Part shown: positions 27,318 through 36,341 of the stretch, piece by piece | Position numbering within the stretch: position 1 is the stretch's first letter | Layout of the letters: each line of letters opens with the position of its first letter | From: Bradyrhizobium sp. RP6 | GTDB taxonomy: Bacteria; Pseudomonadota; Alphaproteobacteria; Rhizobiales; Xanthobacteraceae | Reading direction: 5' to 3' | NCBI RefSeq assembly: GCF_003837805.1 | Contig: NZ_RQIT01000004.1 | Coordinates: 62,001-126,000, forward strand | DNA: 64,000 nt | The notes under the pieces: model-generated | Databases searched by the model: none | What the model saw: only the letters and a program-made list of their open reading frames with translations | Told to the model about the DNA's origin: nothing | Made by a program: the position numbers and the translations under genes

Positions 27318-29513
27318 TCACGGCGTCTTCTCCGCGATCGGACGGCTCACGACTGCCGCCGCATCGAGCGGCTCGCATTTGACCGTCCGTATCAGCTTTG
27401 GCGGCCCTGTCCAACCCGCGGTCTCGCTCACGGGCACAAACGTGCTCCCTTGCGGCGCCAGGATGATCGGCTCCGACTTCAGGCAGAGATCGGGAAATGC
27501 GATGCCATGGCCGCCGGCTCGGGTGAACCGCCCGACCAGCATCTGGGAGGCCTGCATCCGCGTCGCCGGCGACGCCCGCATCGTACGCTCGGGATCGAAC
27601 GCGCGATAGCACGGCCAGTCGGTGTGGTTCGGTGCGAACTCGTACACGACCCGGCACGCCGCCCCGGCCGATTTCACGAAAGGCATATTCGAAGGCGCCG
27701 CGGCATCGCGTTCGAAAACCAATATCTGCAGCGTCAACGCTTCCGTCGTCGCGCCGGATGTGACGGGCTTGCCCGCTGGGACCGCGACTTCCCCACGCGA
27801 GAACACCAGCTTGGTTCTGGGTCGCGCGTCCCTGGTCTCCAGCACCAGCATGGGCCTCTCCGCCCAGGAGCGATCCAGTTCCACCTCGCCGTTACCCATC
27901 ATCAGCTGCACATTGCCGACGGAGGGCCTGTCCTTGGCGAAATCGATCATGCGGAGGTGCACGCTCGACTTTGCCGCCTCGAGGCTCAGGAAGCGCAGGT
28001 CGTCCACCTTGCGCGTGATCGGCATCATCGGATCGAAGCGATCGTCGATGTTGAACCGGACGATCTTCTTCAGCCTGGCCGAGAGAGGCCCTTTTGCGGC
28101 GGGCGGCGGTGCAACGTCGATCACGAGCAGGGCGCCTTCGGGCGAGAAAGTATTGCCAAAGGCGCGCTGCCAGACGGCGGTCAGCAGCGAGTCCGCCTGC
28201 TGCGCGATGTCCCGAGCGAAATAGATCTGCTGCCCGCGGCGAACCAGCGGAAAGTTCTGAAATGCGCCGAGTGCCGCGCCCTCGCGGACCTCCGTCTCGG
28301 GGAAGGTGACGCATTTGGACTGGTCGTCATGGTCGGTCTCCTCGACCTTCCGGGACGCAGAGCGCGAACAGAAGCTCAGATGGTGCTCTGCCGTTTTCTG
28401 CGGGCTGGCCGAGATCGCATAGATGAGATCCGAACTTCCGGGCACTTCCATCGGAAGCGGAGAGGTCGCGAACATGTCGACTTCCACGCGGGTCAGCGAT
28501 GGGCCCGCGTCGACCGAGCAGAGATCCCGGGTCGGCAAGGTATTGGTGAGGAGTCGCGCCGCATCGGCGCTGACGACACAGGATATGCTGTTCTCCGAGT
28601 TATTCCGGCTCATCCAGATCAGATGGTTCTTGCCGGCTCCATCGACCAGGAGATGCGGCGCCGCGTGCCGCCGGCGTGGCGGCAACCAGACCGGCATGGT
28701 TTCGGTCAGCATGGGCTCGCGCTTGAGCAGCACGTCGGGCAACCGCGTCACCCCGACCGAGCGCAGTTCGGCGCTGACGGCGTTGGGATCGGTGGTCCAC
28801 TCGAGAACGGGAACCGTCGCGCAGGTGATGCAGGTCACGGCCAGATTGGAGCGAAGGTTCTCGAACATGAGAATGACCTCATCGGGGTCACCCGCGTATT
28901 TGGCAGGTAGCGTCGCCTTGAATGGATGATCGACCACGCGGCTGACCTGAAACCCGTTCGACCGCGATGGATCCGAGTCGAACTCGAAATAGGTCGATCG
29001 GTCCCAGCCGCGATAGGCGTCGTAGCCTCCGAGACTCACGCCGGCCAGAACCATCTTGGAATCGGTCTGACAGCGCGCCGCGCTGCTCTCCTGACTGCTG
29101 TTTCGTATGTAGACGCACAGCCGAAAAGCCGCGTTTTGCAGGATCCGATCGCAATCGTTCTGGTTATAGCCGTAGGTCGCAAGGCCGTGGCGATAGCACA
29201 GGTCGTGAAAGACGCAGGCCTGCCTGAAGCGCTGCAGGACGAGATGGCGCTTCTGGTTGGAATCAGTCCCGCCGTCGAACAATATGTTGGCCCAGGGCGG
29301 CAGGCTGCAGTTCAAGCCCTCGCCGCTTCCGCCGATGGTACTGACGACGTCCGGCCCCGATTGAAAGGCGGTGATGGTGGCGGGCATCTCGCCGTCGGTG
29401 ATGTCGTCGACGTTCTTGTAGATGGAATCGGCGATGAAGGAAGGCAGATACGCAAAGGCCAGAGCCGCCACGGCAATCAATGCTATCGACCAGCGGATCA
29501 CCTTTCTGAACAT
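27318..29513 (-). CDS. Large exported or membrane-anchored protein with a phospholipase-A2-like motif
   Basis: The 731-aa product starts with an N-terminal hydrophobic segment (about 8-25, RWSIALIAVAALAFAYLPS), so it is anchored or exported. Residues 100-122 read CVFHDLCYRHG...NQNDCD. C100, H103-D104, C106 and a later D120-C121-D122 reproduce the Cys-x-x-His-Asp-x-Cys core of secreted phospholipases A2, where His-Asp is catalytic. A GVSLGG sequence (158-163) also fits a GxSxG elbow but may be chance. The remaining 550 residues are beta-rich with scattered Cys and no domain I recognise. It lies 204 bases downstream of the radical SAM gene on the same strand. No substrate can be assigned. Confidence 0.7.
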   Translation of the reverse strand: MFRKVIRWSIALIAVAALAFAYLPSFIADSIYKNVDDITDGEMPATITAFQSGPDVVSTIGGSGEGLNCSLPPWANILFDGGTDSNQKRHLVLQRFRQACVFHDLCYRHGLATYGYNQNDCDRILQNAAFRLCVYIRNSSQESSAARCQTDSKMVLAGVSLGGYDAYRGWDRSTYFEFDSDPSRSNGFQVSRVVDHPFKATLPAKYAGDPDEVILMFENLRSNLAVTCITCATVPVLEWTTDPNAVSAELRSVGVTRLPDVLLKREPMLTETMPVWLPPRRRHAAPHLLVDGAGKNHLIWMSRNNSENSISCVVSADAARLLTNTLPTRDLCSVDAGPSLTRVEVDMFATSPLPMEVPGSSDLIYAISASPQKTAEHHLSFCSRSASRKVEETDHDDQSKCVTFPETEVREGAALGAFQNFPLVRRGQQIYFARDIAQQADSLLTAVWQRAFGNTFSPEGALLVIDVAPPPAAKGPLSARLKKIVRFNIDDRFDPMMPITRKVDDLRFLSLEAAKSSVHLRMIDFAKDRPSVGNVQLMMGNGEVELDRSWAERPMLVLETRDARPRTKLVFSRGEVAVPAGKPVTSGATTEALTLQILVFERDAAAPSNMPFVKSAGAACRVVYEFAPNHTDWPCYRAFDPERTMRASPATRMQASQMLVGRFTRAGGHGIAFPDLCLKSEPIILAPQGSTFVPVSETAGWTGPPKLIRTVKCEPLDAAAVVSRPIAEKTP

Positions 29514-29717
29514 GGCTCAACCCCGCTAAAGCCAATCTGGCAATGACGCAGCCGCGCATCGAAATCATGACGGGCCCGGTGTCGTCCTGATGACGATCAG
29601 CTTGGGGTTGTTCGGCTGTCAAGCCGGGATCTCGCACATGACAGCCACTTTGATAGCCGGAAGGCCTGCCCGCGGCGCATCAAAGCGCCCCACGGCCACC
29701 CGTAGGCTTTCCGGACG

Positions 29718-31337
29718 TCAGGCCAGATGCCGAATCTCGGACGCGTCCATTTCCACGACGGGATTGGGCATGTCCTGGTCCAGCGCGGCCAGACGCTCGT
29801 CGATAGCCGCGATCACCTTGCGCGAGAACGGTCCAAGATGCGCATAGGCCGCGATCATCTGCACGGCGATGCGTGCGGACGAGGTGTCTCGCTTGGCGCA
29901 ATTCATGAAAGTCTGCCAGAGCGGCCCCCGTGCCTCGGGAAGGGCGGTGACCACCTTGTGCACCGTCTCCATCGCCCCGAGCCTGGCGCGGATGTCTCCT
30001 GCGGCGAGTTCGGGTCGTTGCCTGGATCGGTCGAGCAGCGTCATCAGGCGGTCGACGCGTCCTGCATAGGCCGCCGGGCTATAGGTGTGCTCCAGCACCC
30101 GCCTGTAGTCCATCAGGATGTCGCGCAACGGGCGGACCGGATCGAAGTTGATGCCGGCCGTGCACTGATCGGCGCCGATGGTCGGCGCCACATCGTGTCC
30201 CGGATGCAGCCGGCCTTCGCGCTCGAGTCGGCGCGTGAGCTGCGTGTTCGGCAAAGCGTAGAGCAGGCCGACCATGGCGACGGGAATCGCCGCCTCCTCG
30301 ATGAATTCGATCATGGCCTCCGCCATCGAGACCTTCTCGTTGTCGAAGCCGACGATGAAGCCCGCGGTGACGAGCATGCCGGCGGCGTAGATCTTGTGGA
30401 TGCTCTCGGCGATGTTGCGCCGCGTGTTCTGTTTTTTCCGCATCGCGACCAGCGTCGCCGGGTCCGGACTTTCGATGCCGACGAAGATGCCGAAGAAGTT
30501 GGCCGCCCCCATCAGCTCCAGCAGCTCCGGATCGTCGGCGAGGTTGACCGAGGCTTCCGTGGAGAATTCGAAGGGATAGCCGTGCGTACGCTGCCATTCG
30601 GCGAGCTTCGGCAGGAATTGCCGCAGCGACTTCTTGTTGCCGATGAAATTGTCGTCGACGAAGTCGAGATGGCCGCGGTAGCCCATCCGGTAGAGCGTCT
30701 CGAGCTCGACGAACATCTGCTCGACCGTCTTCGTCCGCGGCACGCGCCCGTAGAGCTCGATGATGTCGCAGAATTCGCAAGTGAAGGGACAGCCGCGCGA
30801 ATACTGCACACCGAGATAGAGATAGTCCTCGAACCTGAGCAGATCGAAACGCGGCACCGGCGTCTTGGTGACGTCGGCCTGGAATTTCGGCGCGGTGAAG
30901 GTGCCGGACCGCGCGCCACTTTCCCAGGCCGCGATGAATTCGTCGAGGACGCTCTCGGCCTCGCCGAGCACCCGGAAGTCGGCCCGCTCATAAATGTGGG
31001 GGCTCGAGGTGGGGTCGGGACCGCCGACCACGACCGGCTTGCCGGCGGCGCGGCAGAGCTCGATCAGGCGCAGCGTGTCGGCCTGCTGCGGCATCATTCC
31101 GCCGGTGAACACGACGTCGGCCCAGGCGAGATCCTCCTCGCCAAAGGACGCCGTATTGCAATCGATCAGCCGGACCGTCCAGCTCTCGGGCAACATCGCG
31201 GCAACGGTGATCAGGCCCAAGGGGGCAGCAGGGCGCTTGACGCCCATCACTTTGCAGGATTCGCCAAAGCTCCAGAAGGACTCTGCCGAGAACAGCGGGT
31301 AGAGCATCAGCACGTTGCAGGGACTCGGCACGTTCAT
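29718..31337 (-). CDS. B12-binding radical SAM protein
   Basis: The 539-aa protein has an N-terminal cobalamin-binding-like domain (about 5-150) and a radical SAM domain (about 170-400) with the cluster motif RGCPFTCEFCDI (CxxxCxxC). A C-terminal region (about 410-530) is like DUF4070. Its layout resembles HpnP, the hopanoid C-2 methylase, and related class B methylases, for example FVDDNFIGNKKSLRQFLPKL. It differs enough that the substrate is open. It could methylate a lipid or other unreactive carbon. It diverges from the molybdenum enzyme genes at 31678. Confidence 0.85.
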   Translation of the reverse strand: MNVPSPCNVLMLYPLFSAESFWSFGESCKVMGVKRPAAPLGLITVAAMLPESWTVRLIDCNTASFGEEDLAWADVVFTGGMMPQQADTLRLIELCRAAGKPVVVGGPDPTSSPHIYERADFRVLGEAESVLDEFIAAWESGARSGTFTAPKFQADVTKTPVPRFDLLRFEDYLYLGVQYSRGCPFTCEFCDIIELYGRVPRTKTVEQMFVELETLYRMGYRGHLDFVDDNFIGNKKSLRQFLPKLAEWQRTHGYPFEFSTEASVNLADDPELLELMGAANFFGIFVGIESPDPATLVAMRKKQNTRRNIAESIHKIYAAGMLVTAGFIVGFDNEKVSMAEAMIEFIEEAAIPVAMVGLLYALPNTQLTRRLEREGRLHPGHDVAPTIGADQCTAGINFDPVRPLRDILMDYRRVLEHTYSPAAYAGRVDRLMTLLDRSRQRPELAAGDIRARLGAMETVHKVVTALPEARGPLWQTFMNCAKRDTSSARIAVQMIAAYAHLGPFSRKVIAAIDERLAALDQDMPNPVVEMDASEIRHLA

Positions 31338-31677
31338 GGAACTCCTTTTGTGTCGGCTCAGTGTACCAAAGCGCCGGCGTCTTGCATCCCGGCAAAAAGG
31401 ACAAACTGTCGCCGCTGCGCAAGGCGCGATCGGGCCTGGAACCGGCCTTTACGGCCGGACGTCGCGTAAAGCCGCGGATTGGCGCCCATGGAAGAGACCT
31501 CAACCCGAATCGACTGGCGCACGGATGAGGCAAAACAGCGCTCCAGTCCACACCCTCGCGCGGCCGAGCAATGCATCCTGGTTAGCCCTCGGAGTGTTGA
31601 TTTGAACAGTTCCAATTTGCCGGACAGATTGCGCCCCTGAGTTCAGTCGGTGGATTGGGCCAATCAGGGGACTTGCG
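31338..31677. other. 340-base divergent intergenic region
   Basis: This separates the radical SAM gene (leftward) from the molybdenum hydroxylase genes (rightward) and must hold both promoters. CGGCCTTTACGGCCG (31443-31457) is a short palindrome. GGAAC (31438-31442) followed after 17 bases by CGTC is a near but imperfect EcfG-type match and too distant from 31678 to be convincing. Nothing else stands out. Confidence 0.4.
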
Positions 31678-32127
31678 ATGGCAAACCTAACAATCAACGG
31701 AAAAACCTTCACTCTTGACATCGAGCCGGAAACGCCGCTGCTCTGGGCGATCCGAGAGAATGCCGGCCTGACCGGCACCAAATATGGCTGCGGCATTGCA
31801 CAATGCGGCGCTTGCACGGTTCATATGGACGGCGTGGCGATGCGCTCCTGCGGCGTTACGGTCAGCGAGGCCGAGGGCAAGAAGATCACCACGATCGAGG
31901 GTCTCGCATCCGGGGATTCGCTGCACAAGGTGCAGGAGGCCTGGATCGCGCAGGACGTGCCGCAATGCGGCTATTGCCAGAGCGGCATGATCATGGCGGT
32001 GGCGGCGCTGCTGAACGAGAAGCCCAAGCCGACCGACGCCGACATCGACGAGGCCATCACCAACATCTGCCGCTGCGGCACCTTCGCGCAGGTGCGCGAG
32101 GCGATCCACACGATCGCAAGCGCGTAA
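31678..32127 (+). CDS. iorA: [2Fe-2S] subunit of an isoquinoline 1-oxidoreductase-type enzyme
   Basis: The 149-aa electron-transfer subunit has two cluster regions. The plant-ferredoxin-type motif [15 protein letters not shown] is at about 41-55, and the helical domain holds CGYCQSGM (about 100-107) and CRCGT (about 135-139). This matches the small subunit of two-subunit aldehyde/isoquinoline oxidoreductases of the xanthine dehydrogenase family. The large subunit follows 11 bases downstream. No signal peptide is present; such subunits are carried out by the Tat signal on the large partner. True substrate is unknown. Confidence 0.9.
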   Translation: MANLTINGKTFTLDIEPETPLLWAIRENAGLTGTKYGCGIAQCGACTVHMDGVAMRSCGVTVSEAEGKKITTIEGLASGDSLHKVQEAWIAQDVPQCGYCQSGMIMAVAALLNEKPKPTDADIDEAITNICRCGTFAQVREAIHTIASA

Positions 32128-32138
32128 GGAGCCGCCCC

Positions 32139-34325
32139 ATGAACAAGCACTTCTCTCCCACGATGAATCGTCGGGCCTTCGTCATCGGCACGGCCGCGGT
32201 CGGTGCCGGTCTCGCCATCGGCCTCGACCTCCCCTTCGGTGGCCCCGCGGTGGTGCGCGCCGCCGACGGCTCGCCCGAGATCGGCGCCTGGGTCGTGATC
32301 AGGCCCGACGACACCGTCGTGATCCGCATCGCCCGTTCCGAGATGGGCCAGGGCTCGCTCACCGGTCTCGCCCAGCTCGTCGCCGAGGAGCTCGAATGCG
32401 ACTGGACCAAGGTCACGACGGAATATCCGACTCCCGGCCAGAGCGTCGCCCGCAAGCGCGTCTGGGGCGATTTCTCGACTGGCGGGAGCCGCGGCATCCG
32501 CTCTTCGCAGGACTATGTCCGCAAGGGTGGCGCGACCGCGCGCGTGATGCTGATCCAGGCCGCCGCCGATGCCTGGAAAGTGCCGGCCTCCGAATGCACG
32601 GCCGCAAACAGCGTCATCACCCATACGCTCTCGGGCCGGACCACGACCTACGGCAAGGTCGCCGAGGCCGCAGCCAAGCTGACGCCTCCGGCGGAGGTCA
32701 AGCTGAAGGATCCGAAGGACTGGAAGCTGATCGGCAAGGGCGTGAAGCGGCTCGACACCGTCGACAAGACCACCGGCGCCATGATCTACGGCGCCGACAT
32801 CAAGCTGCCGGGCATGCTGAATGCCGCGATCAAGGACTGCCCGGTGTTCGGCGGCAAGCTGAAGAGTTTTGACGAAGCCAAGATCGCCGGCTTGAAGGGC
32901 GTCAAGAAGGTGGTCAAGGTCGGCGATACCGCGGTCGCCGTCGTCGCGGATACCTGGTGGCACGCCAAGACCGCGCTGGAAGCGCTGCCGATCGTCTGGG
33001 ACGAGGGCGACAACGCGAAGGTCTCCAGCGCGTCGATTGCGAAGTGGCTGGCCGAAGGGCTCGACGACGCGCAGCCGGCCTATGTCGGCAACAAGAACGG
33101 CGACGCGAAGGCCGCGATCGCCGGCGCCGCGAAGAAAGTCGAGGCCGTCTACAGCTATCCCTACCAGAACCACGCCACGATGGAGCCGATGAACGCCACC
33201 GCGCTCTATACGGCGGACAAATGCGAGGTCTGGTGCGGCACGCAGAATGGCGAGGCGGCCTTCGCTGCCGTGCTGGAGGCTTCCGGCCTGCCGGCCGAGA
33301 AGTGCGATGTGCACAAGGTGATGCCAGGCGGCGGCTTCGGCCGGCGCGGCCAAACCGACTATGTCCGCCAGGCGGTCATGATCGCCAAGCAGATGCCGGG
33401 CACGCCGATCAAGCTGTTGTGGTCTCGCGAAGAGGACATGGCGCACGGCCGGTATCACCCCATCACACAGTGCAAGATGACCGGCGCGTTCGACGCCAAC
33501 AACAATCTGATCGCGCTGCACTACCGCCTGTCGGGGCAGTCGATCCTGTTCTCGCTGCGTCCCGAAGCGCTGCAGAACGGCATGGATCCCGCCGCATTCC
33601 AGGGCGTCGCCCAGTCCGGAGAGGCCGCGTTCGGCTATTCGGTGCCGAACCTGTTGATCGAGCATGCGATGCGCAACCCGCACGTCCCGCCGGGCTTCTG
33701 GCGCGGCGTCAACGTCAATCACAACGCGATCTACATGGAGTGCTTTATGGACGAGCTGGCCCAGGCCGCAGGTCAGGACCCGCTCGAATTCCGCCGCAAG
33801 CTGATGGGCAATCACCCCAAGCATCTGGCGGTGCTCAACGCGGTCGCCGAGAAGATCGGCTGGGACACGCCGGCGCCGCAGGGCGTCTATCGCGGCATAG
33901 CGCAGGTCATGGGCTACGGCAGCTATGTCGCCGGCGCCGCCGAAATCTCGGTGACCGACGGCAGCAAGATCAAGGTGCATCGCATCGTCGCCTCCACCGA
34001 TCCCGGCTACATCGTCAATCCGGCGCAGGTGGAGCGGCAGATCGCCGGCTCCTTTGTCTATGGCCTCTCGGCGCTGTTCTATGGCGGCTGCACCGTCAAG
34101 GACGGCAAGATCGAGCAGACCAACTTCGACACCTACAACTCGATGCGCATCAACGAGATGCCGAAGGTGGAATCGGTGATGGTGCCGAGCGGCGGATTCT
34201 GGGGCGGAGTCGGCGAGCCGACCATCGGCGTCGCGGCGCCGGCGGTTCTCAATGCGTACTTCGCCGCGACCGGCAAGCGCATCCGCTCGGTGCCGCTGCG
34301 CGACCAGAACATCACCTTCGCATGA
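32139..34325 (+). CDS. iorB: Molybdopterin-binding large subunit, isoquinoline 1-oxidoreductase type
   Basis: The 728-aa protein starts at ATG 32139 after GGAG. A twin-arginine signal (NRRAFVIGTAAVGAG, about 9-23) shows export of the folded enzyme with its small subunit. The aldehyde oxidase/xanthine dehydrogenase molybdenum-binding regions are seen: MPGGGFGRRG, HYRLSGQSILFS, PPGFWRGVNVNHNAIYMECF, and GGFWGGVGEPTIGVAAPAVL with the likely catalytic Glu in GEP. It hydroxylates N-heterocycles or oxidises aldehydes, passing electrons to a cytochrome. The absence of a cytochrome subunit here fits the iorAB type. A repeat and the sox genes follow. Confidence 0.9.
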   Translation: MNKHFSPTMNRRAFVIGTAAVGAGLAIGLDLPFGGPAVVRAADGSPEIGAWVVIRPDDTVVIRIARSEMGQGSLTGLAQLVAEELECDWTKVTTEYPTPGQSVARKRVWGDFSTGGSRGIRSSQDYVRKGGATARVMLIQAAADAWKVPASECTAANSVITHTLSGRTTTYGKVAEAAAKLTPPAEVKLKDPKDWKLIGKGVKRLDTVDKTTGAMIYGADIKLPGMLNAAIKDCPVFGGKLKSFDEAKIAGLKGVKKVVKVGDTAVAVVADTWWHAKTALEALPIVWDEGDNAKVSSASIAKWLAEGLDDAQPAYVGNKNGDAKAAIAGAAKKVEAVYSYPYQNHATMEPMNATALYTADKCEVWCGTQNGEAAFAAVLEASGLPAEKCDVHKVMPGGGFGRRGQTDYVRQAVMIAKQMPGTPIKLLWSREEDMAHGRYHPITQCKMTGAFDANNNLIALHYRLSGQSILFSLRPEALQNGMDPAAFQGVAQSGEAAFGYSVPNLLIEHAMRNPHVPPGFWRGVNVNHNAIYMECFMDELAQAAGQDPLEFRRKLMGNHPKHLAVLNAVAEKIGWDTPAPQGVYRGIAQVMGYGSYVAGAAEISVTDGSKIKVHRIVASTDPGYIVNPAQVERQIAGSFVYGLSALFYGGCTVKDGKIEQTNFDTYNSMRINEMPKVESVMVPSGGFWGGVGEPTIGVAAPAVLNAYFAATGKRIRSVPLRDQNITFA

Positions 34326-34372
34326 AGCATGATCCGGAAAAGTGCTAAGCGGTTTTCCGAAAAGATCATGCT
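34326..34372. repeat. Palindromic intergenic repeat (AGCATGATC family)
   Basis: AGCATGATC-CGGAAAA and TTTTCCG-AAAA-GATCATGCT form a long interrupted palindrome immediately after the iorB stop. From memory, this is a very common short repeat in Bradyrhizobium and Rhodopseudomonas genomes. Confidence 0.8.
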
Positions 34373-34429
34373 CAAACAACAACTCGCGGCGGCCACGTCG
34401 GCCGCCGCAGCATTTTTCGGACAAGCCTC

Positions 34430-35701
34430 ATGAATGCGCCGGTGACACGGCGGAATGCCATCCTCGGCATCTCCGTCGCGGCCACATCGCTCGCCGCACC
34501 TTCGATCCTGCGCGCGCAATCGGCGGGCCGCGTCGTCGTGGTCGGCGGCGGCTTTGGCGGCGCGGCTTGCGCCCGGGCGCTCAAGCGTGCCGACGCGAGA
34601 TTGCGGGTCACCCTGATCGAGCCGAACAAGACGTTCATCGCTTGCCCGTTCAGCAACGAGGTGATCGCGGGCCTGCGCGAGATCGAGGCGCAGCAGTTCG
34701 GCTACGACAAGCTCGCCGGCGCCGGCATCACCGTCGTCGCCCAGGCCGCGACGGCAGTCGACGGGCAAAAGAGTAGTGTGACCACGGGCGATGGCACCGC
34801 GTATGGCTATGACCGGCTCGTGCTCTCGCCCGGCATCGACTTCCATCTCGATGCCCTGCCCGGATATGACGAGGCAGCGTCGGAGACGATGCCGCACGCC
34901 TGGAAGGCCGGCGCGCAAACGCTGCTGCTGCGCAGGCAATTGGAGGCGATGGCGGACGGCGGCACGGTCGCCATTGCCATCCCAGCCAATCCTTCTCGTT
35001 GCCCGCCCGCGCCTTACGAGCGCGCAGGCCTGATCGCGCATTACCTGAAGACGAAGAAGCCGCGCTCGAAGGTTCTGATCCTCGATGCCAAGGACACTTT
35101 CTCCCAGCAGCGGCTGTTCGAGAAGGCATGGAAGGAACTCTACGGCGACATGATCGAACGCGTCGCACTGTCGCAAGGCGGCCGCGTCACTTCGGTTGAT
35201 CCCGCGACGAGAACCATCGTCACCGAATTCGGCAACTACACCCCTGATGTCGCCAACGTCATCCCGCCGCAGCGCGCCGGCCATATTGCCGGGATTGCGG
35301 GCGCTGCGGATGCGACCGGCTGGTGCCCGATCGATCCTGTCACGTTCGAGTCGAAACTGGTCCCGAACATCCACGTCATCGGCGACGCCTGCCTTGGCGG
35401 CGGCATTCCGAAATCGGCCTCCGCTGCAAGCGCGCAAGGCAAGGCATGCGCCGCTGCGATCGTCAGCCTGCTCGCCGGCCGCACGCCCGAAGCGCCGCGG
35501 TTGACAGGCATCTGCTACAGCACCGTCGCCCCCGGCTACGGCTTCTCGCTCGCCGGCAGCTACCAGCCCAGGGGCGACATCTTCGCCGAGGTCGAGGGCG
35601 GCGCGACCAGCCCGGTCGATGCGCCACGCGAGCTGCGCGCCCGCGAGGCGGCTGAAGCCGAGCGCTGGTTTCAGACCATCACGGCGGAGACGTTTGGCTA
35701 G
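34430..35701 (+). CDS. soxF: Flavoprotein of sulfide/sulfur oxidation (SoxF, FccB-like)
   Basis: The 423-aa product has a Tat-type N-terminus (TRRNAILGISVAATSLAAPS, cleavage near RAQS), then an FAD-binding motif VVVVGGGFGGAACARAL (about 35-51) and the flavocytochrome-c sulfide dehydrogenase pattern: ACPFSNEVIAGLRE with a redox Cys near 72, IPANPSRCPPAPYERA with the second Cys, VIGDACLGGGIPKSA, and a C-terminal FAD-interface domain. It should oxidise sulfide in the periplasm, helped by a cytochrome. It is first of the soxFXYZA run; soxX starts 3 bases after its stop. Confidence 0.9.
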   Translation: MNAPVTRRNAILGISVAATSLAAPSILRAQSAGRVVVVGGGFGGAACARALKRADARLRVTLIEPNKTFIACPFSNEVIAGLREIEAQQFGYDKLAGAGITVVAQAATAVDGQKSSVTTGDGTAYGYDRLVLSPGIDFHLDALPGYDEAASETMPHAWKAGAQTLLLRRQLEAMADGGTVAIAIPANPSRCPPAPYERAGLIAHYLKTKKPRSKVLILDAKDTFSQQRLFEKAWKELYGDMIERVALSQGGRVTSVDPATRTIVTEFGNYTPDVANVIPPQRAGHIAGIAGAADATGWCPIDPVTFESKLVPNIHVIGDACLGGGIPKSASAASAQGKACAAAIVSLLAGRTPEAPRLTGICYSTVAPGYGFSLAGSYQPRGDIFAEVEGGATSPVDAPRELRAREAAEAERWFQTITAETFG

Positions 35702-35704
35702 GAC

Positions 35705-36337
35705 ATGATGGAACGGGCCTGCCGCCACGACCACAGTGCGCCCCCTCCCCCGCCTGCGGGGGAGGGTTGGGGAGAGGGTGTCTCAACAGCGAAGACTCCC
35801 CTAGAGGAAAGAACCCTCACCCGGCGCTGCGCGCCGACGTCTCCCCCAAACGGGAGAGGCAAGAGGAGGCCGCGGCTCGATCTCTCGTCTCACATTTCTT
35901 CGATTGCCGCTGCGGTGGTCGCGCTAAGCCTTACACTTGCTGCCAGCGTGAGAGCCGAAAAACTCTTGCCCTACACAATCGTCAACGACGGCATTCCAGC
36001 CTCGCTCACAGGCTCCCCCGGCGATGCCGCGCGCGGCCGCGCTCTGGTGCTCGCGCGCACCACGACCTGCATTCTCTGCCATTCCGGCCCATTCCCGGAA
36101 ACGCGGTTCCAGGGTGATCTCGCGCCTGACCTCGCCGGCGCCGGGAACCGGTGGTCGGTGAGCCAGTTGCGGCTTCGACTGGTCGATGCCTCGCGCTTCA
36201 ACCCGGACACCATCATGCCGTCCTATTATCGCACCGACGGCCTCGTCCGCGTCGGACGCAGTTTCGCCGGCAAGCCGATATTGTCGGCTGCGGAGATCGA
36301 GGACATCGTGGCCTTTCTTGCAACGCTTCGGGACTAG
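35705..36337 (+). CDS. soxX: Cytochrome SoxX with a repeat-derived N-terminal extension
   Basis: SoxX is the small haem c subunit of SoxAX, which loads thiosulfate onto SoxY. The conserved part (about residue 80-210) has one haem site CILCH, the GNRWSVSQLRLRLVDASR region and NPDTIMPSYYR with the axial Met. The hydrophobic signal region is SIAAAVVALSLTLAASVRA (about 63-81). The first 50-odd residues are encoded by a palindromic repeat (35741-35866), so they are unlike any SoxX. No ATG or well-placed GTG lies between repeat and signal peptide. Either translation starts at 35705/35708 and reads through the repeat, or an unusual start codon is used. Downstream, soxY begins 4 bases after the stop. 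Confidence 0.85.
   Translation: MMERACRHDHSAPPPPPAGEGWGEGVSTAKTPLEERTLTRRCAPTSPPNGRGKRRPRLDLSSHISSIAAAVVALSLTLAASVRAEKLLPYTIVNDGIPASLTGSPGDAARGRALVLARTTTCILCHSGPFPETRFQGDLAPDLAGAGNRWSVSQLRLRLVDASRFNPDTIMPSYYRTDGLVRVGRSFAGKPILSAAEIEDIVAFLATLRD
35741..35866. repeat. Palindromic repeat overlapping the soxX 5' end
   Basis: Same family as 11236-11378: CCCCCTCCCCCGCCTGCGGG at the left, AACCCTCACCCGGCGCTGCG in the middle and CTCCCCCAAACGGGAGAGG at the right. It lies within the open frame of soxX. Confidence 0.75.
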
Positions 36338-36341
36338 GTTC

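Noticed and set aside
31438..31463. EcfG-type promoter upstream of the molybdenum enzyme genes
   Set aside because: The -10 reads CGTC rather than CGTT and the site is over 200 bases from the start codon.
31971..34424. 817-codon minus-strand frame opposite the molybdenum enzyme genes
   Set aside because: It starts in a repeat, covers two real genes and lacks any recognisable domain.
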